From contig DASTPT010000007.1 of assembly GCA_035762085.1 (NCBI GenBank), positions 1-36,783 on the forward strand: 36,783 bases of DNA, in the 5' to 3' direction. The stretch is from HRBIN12 sp035762085 (lineage in GTDB: Bacteria; Actinomycetota; UBA4738; HRBIN12). Below the pieces are notes generated by a model that worked only from the letters and a program-made list of their open reading frames with translations, made no database searches and had not been told where the DNA came from. The translations under genes were made by a program, and so were the position numbers. Below are positions 24,793-32,573 of the stretch, one piece after another (position 1 is the first letter of the stretch; each line of letters opens with the position of its first letter).

Positions 24793-25761
24793 ATGCTGCG
24801 CTATATCGTCCGGCGGCTGCTCTGGGTCCTCGTGACCCTCCTGCTCATCACGCTCATCACGTACCTGATCTTCTTCGTCATGCCTCCCACCAAGCCGGAG
24901 GTGAACTTCGCCGGGAAGCAGCCCACCCCCGAGCTGGTGGCGGAGGTGCGCAGGCAGTTCGGGCTGGACAAGCCCGTCATCGTCCAGTACGGGTTGTTCG
25001 CGAAGCGGATCTTCCTGGGTGACGAGTACGGGTGGCCGGGTCTCGGTTTCTCGTTCACGACGCGGGACGCCCTGAAGCCCATCATCTTCGACCGGCTCCT
25101 CGTGACGCTCCAGCTCGCGATCGGAGCGGCGATCCTGTGGCTGTTGGTGGGGATCCCGATCGGGATCCTGTCTGCCTTACGACCCCGGTCGGTGTTCGAC
25201 CGCGCCGCGATGGGCTTCGCCCTGTTCGGCGTGTCGACGCCGGTGTTCTTCCTCGGCCCGGTGCTCCTGTACATCTTCTGGTTCAAGTTAGGGTGGCTCC
25301 CCGGCTCGGGGTTCTACTCGATCGGGCAGTACGGCTTCGAGGAGTGGTTCATGCACATGATCATGCCCTGGAGCGTGCTGGCCCTGGCCTTCGCGGCGTT
25401 CTACGCGCGGATGACCCGCGGCAACCTCATCGAGGCCATGGGGGAGGACTACATCAGAACCGCCCGGGCGAAGGGGCTCTCGGAACGTCGGGTCGTGATG
25501 AAGCACGGTCTGCGAGCCAGCCTGACCCCGATCGTGACGATCCTGGGCCTGGACCTCGGCGCGCTGTTGGGAGGAGCGCTCATCACCGAGACGGTCTTCA
25601 ATCTCCCGGGTCTGGGCGCGTTCGCCGTCAAGAGCGTCTTCTCCGGGGATCTCTACGCTATCCTGGACGTGACGCTGATCGCGGCGTTCTTCATCACGTT
25701 CGCGAACCTGGTCGTCGACGTCGTCTACGCCTTCCTCGACCCGCGGGTCCGGTACACGTGA
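24793..25761 (+). CDS. ABC transporter permease, OppB/DppB family (second module)
   Basis: A 322-aa membrane permease paralogous to the one at 20603. It begins LRYIVRRLLW, has about six helices, the EAA loop MGEDYIRTARAKGLSERR, and ends AFLDPRVRYT. It follows a strong hairpin and a predicted near-leaderless promoter, and is followed after 36 nt by oppD. It may therefore be transcribed with the ATPases partly apart from the permease C and binding protein. Confidence 0.92.
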   Translation: MLRYIVRRLLWVLVTLLLITLITYLIFFVMPPTKPEVNFAGKQPTPELVAEVRRQFGLDKPVIVQYGLFAKRIFLGDEYGWPGLGFSFTTRDALKPIIFDRLLVTLQLAIGAAILWLLVGIPIGILSALRPRSVFDRAAMGFALFGVSTPVFFLGPVLLYIFWFKLGWLPGSGFYSIGQYGFEEWFMHMIMPWSVLALAFAAFYARMTRGNLIEAMGEDYIRTARAKGLSERRVVMKHGLRASLTPIVTILGLDLGALLGGALITETVFNLPGLGAFAVKSVFSGDLYAILDVTLIAAFFITFANLVVDVVYAFLDPRVRYT

Positions 25762-25797
25762 GCCGGGGGGAGCGAACCGAGGCCCGAAGGAGTGCCC

Positions 25798-26811
25798 GTG
25801 GCTGAACCGCTGCTCGAGGTCAGGGATCTCAAGGTGCATTTCCCAACCGATGACGGCCTCGTGAAGGCGGTGGACGGCCTCACCTTCCAGGTCATGCCGG
25901 GCGAGACGCTCGGCGTGGTCGGCGAGTCGGGGTCCGGCAAGTCGGTGTCGTTCCTGACCGTGATGGGCCTCATCACCCGCAAGCAGGCCATCATCGAGGG
26001 CGAGGTCATCTTCCAGGGGCAGGACCTGCTCCAGGTCCCCGCCGACGAGATGCGTCACATCCGCGGCGCCCGGATCTCGATGATTTTCCAGGACCCGATG
26101 ACGTCCCTGCACCCCTTCTACAAGGTGGGAACCCAGATCGGCGAGGCCATCCGTGTCCACCAGAAGACCTCGAAGAAGGAGGCTCAGGATCAGGCGGTGG
26201 AGATGCTGCGCCGGGTCGGCATCTCCAAGCCCGACGAGCGCGCGAACCAGTACCCGCACGAGTTCTCGGGCGGCATGCGCCAGCGGGCCATGATCGCGAT
26301 GGCCCTCAGCCTGAACCCCGACCTGCTGATCGCCGACGAGCCGACCACGGCCCTCGACGTGACGGTGCAGGCCCAGATCCTGGACCTGATCGACCGACTG
26401 CGCGAGGAGTTCAACGCGGCCGTCGTCATCATCACCCACGATCTGGGCGTGGTCGCCGAGCACTGCGACCACCTGCAGGTCATGTACGCGGGCAAGATCG
26501 TCGAGTACGGCACCGCCGACGACATCTACTACAGCCCGCACCACCCGTACGCGTGGGGGCTGCTGGGCTCGATCACGCGCGTTGACGAGGCGCACAAGGA
26601 ACGGCTGCACCCGATCAAGGGTCTGCCCCCGTCGCTGATCTTCGTGCCGTCCGGGTGCGCGTTCCACCCGCGCTGCCCCTACGTGTTCGACAAGTGCAAG
26701 GTGGACGTGCCCGAGCTCCTGCCGTCGGACGGCCACCATGCGGCCGCCTGTCACCTGCCGCTCGCCGACAAGGAGCGGATCTACGCGGAGGAGGTGGCCG
26801 CGCGCACATGA
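25798..26811 (+). CDS. oppD: ABC transporter ATP-binding protein, OppD/DppD family
   Basis: A 337-aa ATPase powering a family-5 importer. Walker A GESGSGKS is at 42-49, with Q-loop FQDPMTS, signature FSGGMRQR and Walker B LLIADEPTTALD. The C-terminal oligopeptide-transporter extension has four cysteines (SGCAFHPRCPY, DKC, AACHLP) of the kind reported to bind an iron-sulfur cluster in DppD-like proteins. GTG 25798 is chosen because AAGGAG lies 5 nt upstream; GTG 25792 would overlap that site. Its stop overlaps the oppF start (ATGA). Whether its ligand is a peptide is unproved. Confidence 0.94.
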   Translation: MAEPLLEVRDLKVHFPTDDGLVKAVDGLTFQVMPGETLGVVGESGSGKSVSFLTVMGLITRKQAIIEGEVIFQGQDLLQVPADEMRHIRGARISMIFQDPMTSLHPFYKVGTQIGEAIRVHQKTSKKEAQDQAVEMLRRVGISKPDERANQYPHEFSGGMRQRAMIAMALSLNPDLLIADEPTTALDVTVQAQILDLIDRLREEFNAAVVIITHDLGVVAEHCDHLQVMYAGKIVEYGTADDIYYSPHHPYAWGLLGSITRVDEAHKERLHPIKGLPPSLIFVPSGCAFHPRCPYVFDKCKVDVPELLPSDGHHAAACHLPLADKERIYAEEVAART

Positions 26812-27878
26812 GCACCCAGGTGTCCGAGCAGCCGACCCCAGTGACCGAGCAGGCGCGCACGCCGCTCGTGCGGATCACGGGTGTGAAGAAGTACTTCCCG
26901 ATCACGCGCGGCATCATCTTCCAGAAGAAGATCGGCAACGTGCACGCCGTGGACGGCGTGGACCTCGAGATCTACCCCGGTGAGACCGTCGGCCTGGTCG
27001 GGGAGACGGGGTGCGGCAAGTCCACGCTCGCCCGCGTGATCATGCGCCTGTACGACGCGACCGACGGCACGATCGAGTTCGACGGCAAGGACATCACGAA
27101 GGTCCGTGGGGGCGAGCTCCGCGAGATCCGCCGGAACATGCAGATGATCTTCCAGGATCCGTTCGCGTCGCTGAACCCGCGGCGGACGGTCGGGTCGATC
27201 ATCTCGGAACCCTTCCGGCTGCACCGGACCGTCGCGAAGTCGAAGATCAAGCCCGAGGTGCAGGAGCTGATGGAGCTCGTGGGCCTGAACCCCGAGCACT
27301 ACAACCGGTACCCGCACGAGTTCTCGGGCGGCCAGCGTCAGCGCATCGGCGTGGCGCGATCGCTCGCCCTGCGGCCGAAGCTGATCGTGTGCGACGAGCC
27401 GGTCTCGGCGCTCGACGTCTCGATCCAGGCGCAGATCCTGAACCTCCTCGAGGACCTCCAGGAGGAGTTCAACCTGACGTACCTGTTCATCGCGCACGAC
27501 CTGTCCGTCGTGAAGCACGTCTCCGACCGGGTCGCCGTGATGTACCTGGGCAAGATCGTCGAGCTCGCGGACGGCGTCACGCTGTACGAGAACCCGAAGC
27601 ACCCGTACACCGGCGCCCTGCTCTCGGCCGTGCCGATCCCGGACCCGAACCTGGCGGCCCACAAGCGGCGGATCATCCTCGAGGGCGATGTGCCCTCACC
27701 GATCGACCCACCGTCGGGTTGCCGGTTCCACCCTCGCTGTCCGAACGCCCAGTTCCCCAAGTGCCAGGAGGACGAGCCGGAGCTCGAGCGGATGACGTCC
27801 GGCCAGCTGGCCGCCTGTCACTTCCCGCTGCCGGACCGGGCGATCATGGACGAGGGCGCAGGGACGCCCTCCGGGTAG
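26808..27878 (+). CDS. oppF: ABC transporter ATP-binding protein, OppF/DppF family
   Basis: A 356-aa ATPase, partner of OppD. Walker A GETGCGKS is at 65-72, Q-loop FQDPFAS, signature FSGGQRQR and Walker B LIVCDEPVSALD. The C-terminal extension has SGCRFHPRCPN and cysteines at KCQE and AACHFP. The ATG start overlaps the oppD stop and follows GGAGGAGGTGG. The stop codon TAG is also the first three bases of the predicted -10 element of secG. Confidence 0.95.
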   Translation: MSTQVSEQPTPVTEQARTPLVRITGVKKYFPITRGIIFQKKIGNVHAVDGVDLEIYPGETVGLVGETGCGKSTLARVIMRLYDATDGTIEFDGKDITKVRGGELREIRRNMQMIFQDPFASLNPRRTVGSIISEPFRLHRTVAKSKIKPEVQELMELVGLNPEHYNRYPHEFSGGQRQRIGVARSLALRPKLIVCDEPVSALDVSIQAQILNLLEDLQEEFNLTYLFIAHDLSVVKHVSDRVAVMYLGKIVELADGVTLYENPKHPYTGALLSAVPIPDPNLAAHKRRIILEGDVPSPIDPPSGCRFHPRCPNAQFPKCQEDEPELERMTSGQLAACHFPLPDRAIMDEGAGTPSG

Positions 27879-27881
27879 ACT
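27876..27881 (+). promoter_or_regulatory. predicted -10 element (TAGACT) of secG, overlapping the oppF stop
   Basis: TAGACT begins with the oppF stop codon and ends 8 nt before the secG ATG, with no Shine-Dalgarno sequence between them. It predicts a leaderless or nearly leaderless secG message independent of the opp operon. Confidence 0.45.
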
Positions 27882-27889
27882 GGGTCGCC

Positions 27890-28114
27890 ATGCTGGACAT
27901 CATCGCGTTGATCCTGACCATCCTGAGCTCGCTGTTCCTGATCGTGTTCATCCTGCTGCACTCGGGGAAGGGGAGCGGGCTCTCGGACATGTTCGGCGGC
28001 TCCGGGTCGCTCTCGGGCGGGACCGCGCTCGAGCGGCGCCTGGACCGCATCACGGTAGCCACGGCCATCGTGTTCGGCCTGTCCGTGATCTGGCTCTCTT
28101 GGCAGTGGAAGTAG
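27890..28114 (+). CDS. secG: preprotein translocase subunit SecG
   Basis: A 74-aa membrane protein of the SecYEG channel. Two hydrophobic helices (about 2-23 and 54-71) flank the conserved HSGKGSGLSDMFGGS segment, the typical SecG signature. Length is normal for the family. It is found after the glycolytic genes in many Actinomycetota and Firmicutes; here the 10-kb opp region separates it from apgM. The ATG start is supported by the TAGACT element at 27876. Confidence 0.93.
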   Translation: MLDIIALILTILSSLFLIVFILLHSGKGSGLSDMFGGSGSLSGGTALERRLDRITVATAIVFGLSVIWLSWQWK

Positions 28115-28130
28115 CCGGGCGCTCGCCCGG
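28115..28130 (+). terminator. short GC hairpin after secG
   Basis: CCGGGC and GCCCGG form a 6-bp stem with loop GCTC directly after the secG stop. Only a short T-poor tail follows, so it is a weak terminator candidate ahead of the tRNA. Confidence 0.45.
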
Positions 28131-28137
28131 CCGTTGG

Positions 28138-28143
28138 TAGAAT
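28138..28143 (+). promoter_or_regulatory. predicted -10 element (TAGAAT) of tRNA-Leu
   Basis: TAGAAT lies 10 nt upstream of the mature tRNA 5' end, leaving room for a short 5' leader for RNase P. Confidence 0.45.
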
Positions 28144-28153
28144 CCTCGCACCC

Positions 28154-28242
28154 GTCGGAGTGGCGGAACATGGTAGACGCGCTAGGTTGAGGGCCTAGTG
28201 GGCGCATAGCCCGTGGGGGTTCAAATCCCCCCTCCGACACCA
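28154..28242 (+). tRNA. tRNA-Leu (anticodon GAG)
   Basis: An 89-nt class II tRNA. Acceptor arms GTCGGAG (28154-28160) and CTCCGAC (28232-28238) pair fully, with discriminator A and encoded CCA at 28240-28242. The anticodon stem CTAGG/CCTAG encloses loop TTGAGGG, giving anticodon GAG at 28189-28191, which reads CUC and CUU. A long variable arm and the T-arm GGGGGTTCAAATCCCCC are present. No copy of the tRNA 3' end was seen downstream. Confidence 0.96.
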
Positions 28243-28291
28243 GAGCGAGCAGGCCTTTCGGGCTCATCGTCTGTTGTGCCGACAGCAGCGG

Positions 28292-28706
28292 TTACCGATC
28301 TCTCCCTAAGATGTGCCGCATCCGCTCGTCGATGCCCGGCCCGCCCACCTCGACCGGTTCGAAGTACAGCCGTGCCCAGGCGATCCGTTCATCGCGTAGA
28401 CCCCAGACCGTCATCCCGCGATACTCGAACGTGTCTCCGTCGATCTTCTGCCCATGGACGCGAAGCTCCGTCCACACCTCGTCGGCCGCGATGGCCCAGC
28501 GAAGGACATCGACCCTGAGGTCCGGAACCCGCGAACATCAGGGACCAGTTCTTGCCCACCTGGTCGCGCCCGCCGAAACCGGCCTCGGGATGGAGCGGCT
28601 GCTCGCTCCGGTAGTCCTGATGGAAGCAGTTCATCATGGCGTCGACGTCGTGATCGTTCGTAGCGTCGATGAGCCGATCGACCGTCGGTGAACCCGTTCG
28701 GACCAT
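28292..28706 (-). pseudogene. frameshifted NTF2/SnoaL-like protein gene
   Basis: Read on the minus strand from ATG 28706 (good ribosome-binding site GGAGGGGGC), the protein starts MVRTGSPTVDRLIDATNDHD and continues to WSLMFAG. The rest of the domain, from VPDLRVDVLRWA to the end MRHILGRDR, lies in another frame down to the stop at 28292. Joined, about 135 residues give a normal SnoaL-like NTF2 fold (cone-shaped alpha+beta barrel, ligand binding or polyketide-cyclase-like). The shift is near 28512-28535 and needs one extra or two missing bases. It is either a decayed gene or a sequencing/assembly error; each half alone is too short to fold. Confidence 0.65.
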
Positions 28707-29333
28707 GCCGGCCCCCTCCGCGTGGGTCCGATCGGAGCATAGATCCGTCGTGGTTCTGCCGCTCCCTGACGCATGCTCCGGCGGAGGGGAGCTGCCTCGT
28801 TCCGAGCCTTGATAGTCGATCAGCGCACGTCCTGGAGATCTCGACGTCCGGACACCCGCAACGCCCCCCGTGCGTGACGTCGGCCTGCCGGTGTTCGTTG
28901 GTTCGGGCCTCGAACCGGGATGAACGAGTTCCACGTCGATTGTGGGGCCGATGCGTGATGTGCCCCGGAGCGACAGGACCCGAGAGTGCCGAGATAGCCC
29001 GCGCGACGCCGTGTCTGTCGCCCCTCAGGAGCAGGGGGAACCGCCGGTGGACTGCTGTCGGCCCGAGATTCCGACGACCCGAGAGCCGTCACGCTCGAGG
29101 GCGGAGCTGGACATGGCCCCTGGGGGGAGCTGCTGCACCGGGCCCCAGGCCGCTCCGACAGACCGTGACCGCCTCGACAGTCCGGCTGGAGGTGAACGAC
29201 AGCAGTGGACTGCGGTGATCATGAGGCCGCCGGTACGCGGACCAAACAGCGCGTGCAACGTGCTGAACATTCCGCGGATGCGGCCTCGCGCGTGCTGGAG
29301 ATCGCGCTTCTGGGCGGCGCGCCGGCATCGAAC
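28707..29333. other. about 0.63 kb without a supported gene
   Basis: Both strands were read. The open frames here are short, overlap each other, lack ribosome-binding sites and give low-complexity Arg/Pro/Ser-rich peptides with no recognisable family. GGTTCG and CGAACC form a small inverted repeat near 28900-28916, and GCAGT-GG-ACTGC is a near-palindrome near 29199-29210. Base composition looks less biased at third positions than in the flanking genes. It may be decayed coding DNA or the regulatory region of the XRE gene. Confidence 0.5.
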
Positions 29334-29339
29334 TAGAGT
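29334..29339 (+). promoter_or_regulatory. predicted -10 element (TAGAGT) of the XRE regulator
   Basis: TAGAGT lies 20 nt before ATG 29360; the leader would contain GCGGAGGATC as ribosome-binding site. Confidence 0.4.
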
Positions 29340-29359
29340 GACCCGCGGAGGATCGAACG

Positions 29360-29863
29360 ATGGACGAGGAAGTCATATCGCTCGCTGAGCGGCTCAAGGC
29401 CAAGCGGCGGGAGCGGGGGCTCAGCCAATCACAGGCGGCTCGCGAGCTCGACGTCGCCCGCACGGCATATCGGCTGTGGGAGCTCGAGGCCGCCCGTCCC
29501 GCACCGGATCGCTGGCGGCTCGTCGCCCGTTGGCTCGGCGTGTCGATGAGCACTCTGCTCCTGGCCGAGGGTCTGATCACCGAGGAGGAGGCCGAGACGT
29601 CCGCGGCGGCATCGGACCGGTTCGAGGCCTCCACGGGGATCAGCTCAGACGATCAGGCCGAGAGCGAGTCCGGCGACTTCTTCGAGCAGGCCCAGACGAT
29701 GATCGACCGAAGCATCGAGCGCGGGATCCTCACCGCCGAGGAGGCCGCGCAGTTCCGAGCGATGTTCCGGCGGGTCGAACGCGGCCTGGTGCGGAACGAG
29801 GGCCCCGCTCCGCCTCCGCCCGCCTCGGCGCGCGACGAGCCGGACGTGGTGGAGGACGACTGA
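29360..29863 (+). CDS. XRE-family helix-turn-helix transcriptional regulator
   Basis: A 167-aa protein with an N-terminal Cro/C1-type helix-turn-helix at about 8-65 (LAERLKAKRRERGLSQSQAA followed by LDVARTAYRLWE). The recognition helix carries ARTAYRLWE. After an acidic linker (75-105) comes a helical stretch 106-140 with DRSIERGILTAEEAAQFRAMF, which could bind a partner or dimerise. A Pro-rich, acidic tail ends the protein. No ligand or peptidase domain is seen. It is a stand-alone gene between gene-poor DNA and convergent leuS. Targets are unknown. Confidence 0.85.
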   Translation: MDEEVISLAERLKAKRRERGLSQSQAARELDVARTAYRLWELEAARPAPDRWRLVARWLGVSMSTLLLAEGLITEEEAETSAAASDRFEASTGISSDDQAESESGDFFEQAQTMIDRSIERGILTAEEAAQFRAMFRRVERGLVRNEGPAPPPPASARDEPDVVEDD

Positions 29864-29941
29864 GCCCGGCCCGGCGATCGCCTACGGGTCCCCGCGGTCC
29901 AGCCCGACCGCCGAACGCGGTGAGCCACGGCGGCCAGCGGC

Positions 29942-32389
29942 CTAGGGGCGGCGGTTCACGAGGTTGAGGAGGCGGTCGGGGACGAACACGACGTTCGCCG
30001 GCGCGCCATCCCGCAGGTGGCGCCGGACGTTCTCGCTCTGGAGGCCGAGCTCGAGCGCGCGGTCCCGATCCGTGCCCGCTGGGACCTCGATCCGGTCCCT
30101 CGTCCTCCCGTCGACCTGGACGACGAGCGTGACGCGCTCGGCCGTCAGCGCGTCCGGGTCGTGCTCCGGCCACGGCTGCCGATGGACCGGGTACGGGCCG
30201 CCGATCGTCGACCACAGCTCCTCGGCCAGGTGCGGGGCCAGCGGCGCGAGCAGCAGGAGGATCGAGCGCGAGACCCGCGACCACTGCTCGGCCGACATCT
30301 CATCCCGCTCCCCGCTCGCCCAGCGGACCAGCTCCATGAGCGTCGCGATCGCCGTGTTGAACCGCATCCGCTCGAGGTCGGCACCGATCTGCGCGATCGC
30401 CCGGTCCAGCGGACGGAGGTCCACGCCGGGGCCGGAGGGTGCCGGCCCGGCGATGAGCCGCCAGACGCGCTGGAGGAAGCGCTCGATCCCGAGCACGCCG
30501 GCGTCGGAGTAGTCCCCGCCCTCGTCCCAGGGGCCGATGAACAGCAGGTACATCCGTGTCACGTCGGCGCCGCGCTCGGCGACCGAGCGGTCCGGGTTCA
30601 CCACGTTGCCGCGGCTCTTGCTCATCTTCGCGCCGTCCTTCGTGAGCATCCCGTGCAGACGCAGCCGGGGGAAGGGCTCGGCGAACGGGAGCAGCCCCAG
30701 GTCGTGGAGCGCCCGCGTGACGAAGCGGGCGTACAGGTGGTGGCGCGTGACGTGCTCGGGGCCGCCGGCGTACGAGTCGACCGGCAGGAGGCGCTCGGTC
30801 CGTGCCGGGTCCCACGGCCGTTCGTGAACGTCCGTCGACGGGTACCGCAGGAAGTACCAGGCCGAGTCCAGGAACGTGTCCGATACGTCGGTCTCGCGCC
30901 GCGCGGGACCGCCGCAGGATGGACACGTCGTACGCACGAACGTCTCGACCGCGGCGAGCGGGGAGACCCCCGTCCCGGTCGGCCGGAACTCCTCGACATC
31001 GGGCAGGAGCACCGGGAGATCCTCCTCCGGGACGGGGACCGCGCCGCAGCCCTCGCAGTACACGATCGGGATCGGCGGGCCCCAGTACCGCTGCCGCGAG
31101 ATCAGCCAGTCCCGCAGGCGGTACCGCACCGTGCGACGGCCCGCGCCCCGCTCCTCCAGCCAGTCGGCGATCGCCTCGCGCGCCGGGCCGGACGCCAGCC
31201 CTGAGAACGCGCCCGAGTCGACGAGCACGCCGTCGCCCGTCCACGGCTCGGGGGCCGGGCTCGCCCCGTTCGCGGGTCGTACGACCGCGACGATCGGCAG
31301 GCCGTTCGCCGTCGCGAACCGGTGGTCGCGCTCGTCGTGCGCCGGCACGCCCATGACCGCGCCGGTGCCGTAGGAGACCACGACGTACTCGGCGACGAAT
31401 ACCGGGATGGGGTCGCCCGTGGCGGGGTGGACGGCGTACGCGCCGGTGAACGCACCTCGCGAGGAACTGGACGTCTGGGCGTCGCGGGTCGTCGTCGCGG
31501 CGCGTTCACGTACGGCCTTCTCGACGTACCTGCGGACGTCCTCGGAGCCCTCGCCCCGCAGGAGCGTGTCCATGTCGGGGTGCTCGGGCGGGACGACCAG
31601 GAAGGTCACGCCGAACAACGTGTCGGGCCGCGTCGTGAACGTGTGGAGCGTCAGGCCGTGGTGCGGGAGGGCGAAGTCGATCTCGACCCCCTCGGACCGG
31701 CCGATCCACTCGCGCTGTGCCCGCTTGGCGCGCTCGGGCCAGTCGAGGTCGTCGAGGCCTCGGAGGAGCTGCTCGGCGTAGGCGGTCATCCGAAGGAACC
31801 ACTGGAGCATCGTCCGCTGCCCGACCCTGGTGCCGCAGCGCTCGCAGCGGTCGCCCTCCACCTGCTCGTTCGCCAGCACCGTCAGGCACGAGGGGCACCA
31901 CACGACCGGCGACTCGCGGCGCTCGGCGAGTCCAGCCCGGAACAGCTGGACGAAGATCCACTGCGTCCATCGGTAGTAGCCAGGGTCGCTGGTGGCGAGC
32001 TCGCGGCTCCAGTCCCACGCGCCGCCGAGCGCCGTGAGCTGCCGCCGGTAGTTGGCGATCGTCCGATCCGTGAGGGTGCGAGGGGGCTCGCCGACGCGCA
32101 GCGCGTAGTTCTCGGTGTGGATCCCGAACGAGTCGAACCCGATGGGCTGGAAGACATCCCGCCCCCGCATCCTGAGGAACCGGCCGTATGTGTCGGCGCC
32201 CGAGTACGTGTACGCGTGCCCCACGTGGAGCCCCTCGGCCGACGGGTAGGGGTACTCGACGAGGTTGTAGAACGCACGAGCGCCGTCGGTGCGCTCGACG
32301 TCGACCTCCCACAGGCGGTCCTTGGCCCAACGCGCCCGCCATCTGGGCTCGATCTCGGACGGTTCGTACCTTGCGATGTCTGCGGTCAT
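29942..32389 (-). CDS. leuS: leucyl-tRNA synthetase
   Basis: An 815-aa class I aminoacyl-tRNA synthetase. The HIGH box is HVGH at 55-58 and the KMSKS loop is at 588-592. A zinc-type module CPSC...CERC lies near 165-188. The CP1 editing domain shows TTRPDTLFGVTF and GTGAVMGVPAHDERD, so proofreading is probably active. A second cysteine cluster CEGCG...CPSCGG precedes DTFLDSAWYFLRY. The C-terminal part holds the anticodon-side helical domain and a small tRNA-binding domain. The ATG at 32389 follows GACGAGGAGACC. A 184-nt structured leader precedes it. Confidence 0.97.
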   Translation of the reverse strand: MTADIARYEPSEIEPRWRARWAKDRLWEVDVERTDGARAFYNLVEYPYPSAEGLHVGHAYTYSGADTYGRFLRMRGRDVFQPIGFDSFGIHTENYALRVGEPPRTLTDRTIANYRRQLTALGGAWDWSRELATSDPGYYRWTQWIFVQLFRAGLAERRESPVVWCPSCLTVLANEQVEGDRCERCGTRVGQRTMLQWFLRMTAYAEQLLRGLDDLDWPERAKRAQREWIGRSEGVEIDFALPHHGLTLHTFTTRPDTLFGVTFLVVPPEHPDMDTLLRGEGSEDVRRYVEKAVRERAATTTRDAQTSSSSRGAFTGAYAVHPATGDPIPVFVAEYVVVSYGTGAVMGVPAHDERDHRFATANGLPIVAVVRPANGASPAPEPWTGDGVLVDSGAFSGLASGPAREAIADWLEERGAGRRTVRYRLRDWLISRQRYWGPPIPIVYCEGCGAVPVPEEDLPVLLPDVEEFRPTGTGVSPLAAVETFVRTTCPSCGGPARRETDVSDTFLDSAWYFLRYPSTDVHERPWDPARTERLLPVDSYAGGPEHVTRHHLYARFVTRALHDLGLLPFAEPFPRLRLHGMLTKDGAKMSKSRGNVVNPDRSVAERGADVTRMYLLFIGPWDEGGDYSDAGVLGIERFLQRVWRLIAGPAPSGPGVDLRPLDRAIAQIGADLERMRFNTAIATLMELVRWASGERDEMSAEQWSRVSRSILLLLAPLAPHLAEELWSTIGGPYPVHRQPWPEHDPDALTAERVTLVVQVDGRTRDRIEVPAGTDRDRALELGLQSENVRRHLRDGAPANVVFVPDRLLNLVNRRP

Positions 32390-32556
32390 CGGGTCTCCTC
32401 GTCTCGCTCGGCGGCTGTCGAGGTGCCGTCGTGCGGACCGAGGAGGTGATGGGCTCGGCGGACGACGGCCGAGGGCGCCGCGAACGCCGGTGGCGCTCGC
32501 GGCTACGGAAGGACGAGGGTCGCCAGACCGACCGCTCCGCTCACCGCGACATCATG
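32390..32556 (-). promoter_or_regulatory. leuS leader: candidate attenuator or ribosome-binding-site switch
   Basis: Reading the minus strand: CATGAT (32556-32551), six bases, then a 13-codon frame 32544-32503 starting GTG with three Leu codons in its last seven and stop TAG. A 12-bp hairpin (32503-32477, loop of 3) begins on that stop's last base. A second hairpin CTCGGC/GCCGAG (32454-32473) follows. Its loop and one arm can instead pair over 8 bp with 32425-32432. A CTCCTCG block (32445-32439) can pair with the leuS ribosome-binding site (32401-32395). No T-box sequence was found. The parts are visible; regulation is inference. Confidence 0.35.
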
Positions 32557-32573
32557 CCACACCGAAGCGGGGG

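Noticed and set aside
28820..29092. 90-codon minus-strand frame in the gene-poor segment
   Set aside because: No ribosome-binding site, no recognisable domain, Arg/Pro-rich composition; not supported as a gene.
28154..29360. Phage-like attachment site at tRNA-Leu
   Set aside because: No direct repeat of the tRNA 3' end and no integrase gene were seen in the window.
28154..32389. Functional pairing of tRNA-Leu and leuS as a regulatory unit
   Set aside because: They are 1.7 kb apart, on opposite strands and separated by other genes; proximity alone is not evidence.
32390..32573. T-box riboswitch upstream of leuS
   Set aside because: The conserved TGGNACCGCG-type antiterminator sequence and a specifier loop could not be found.
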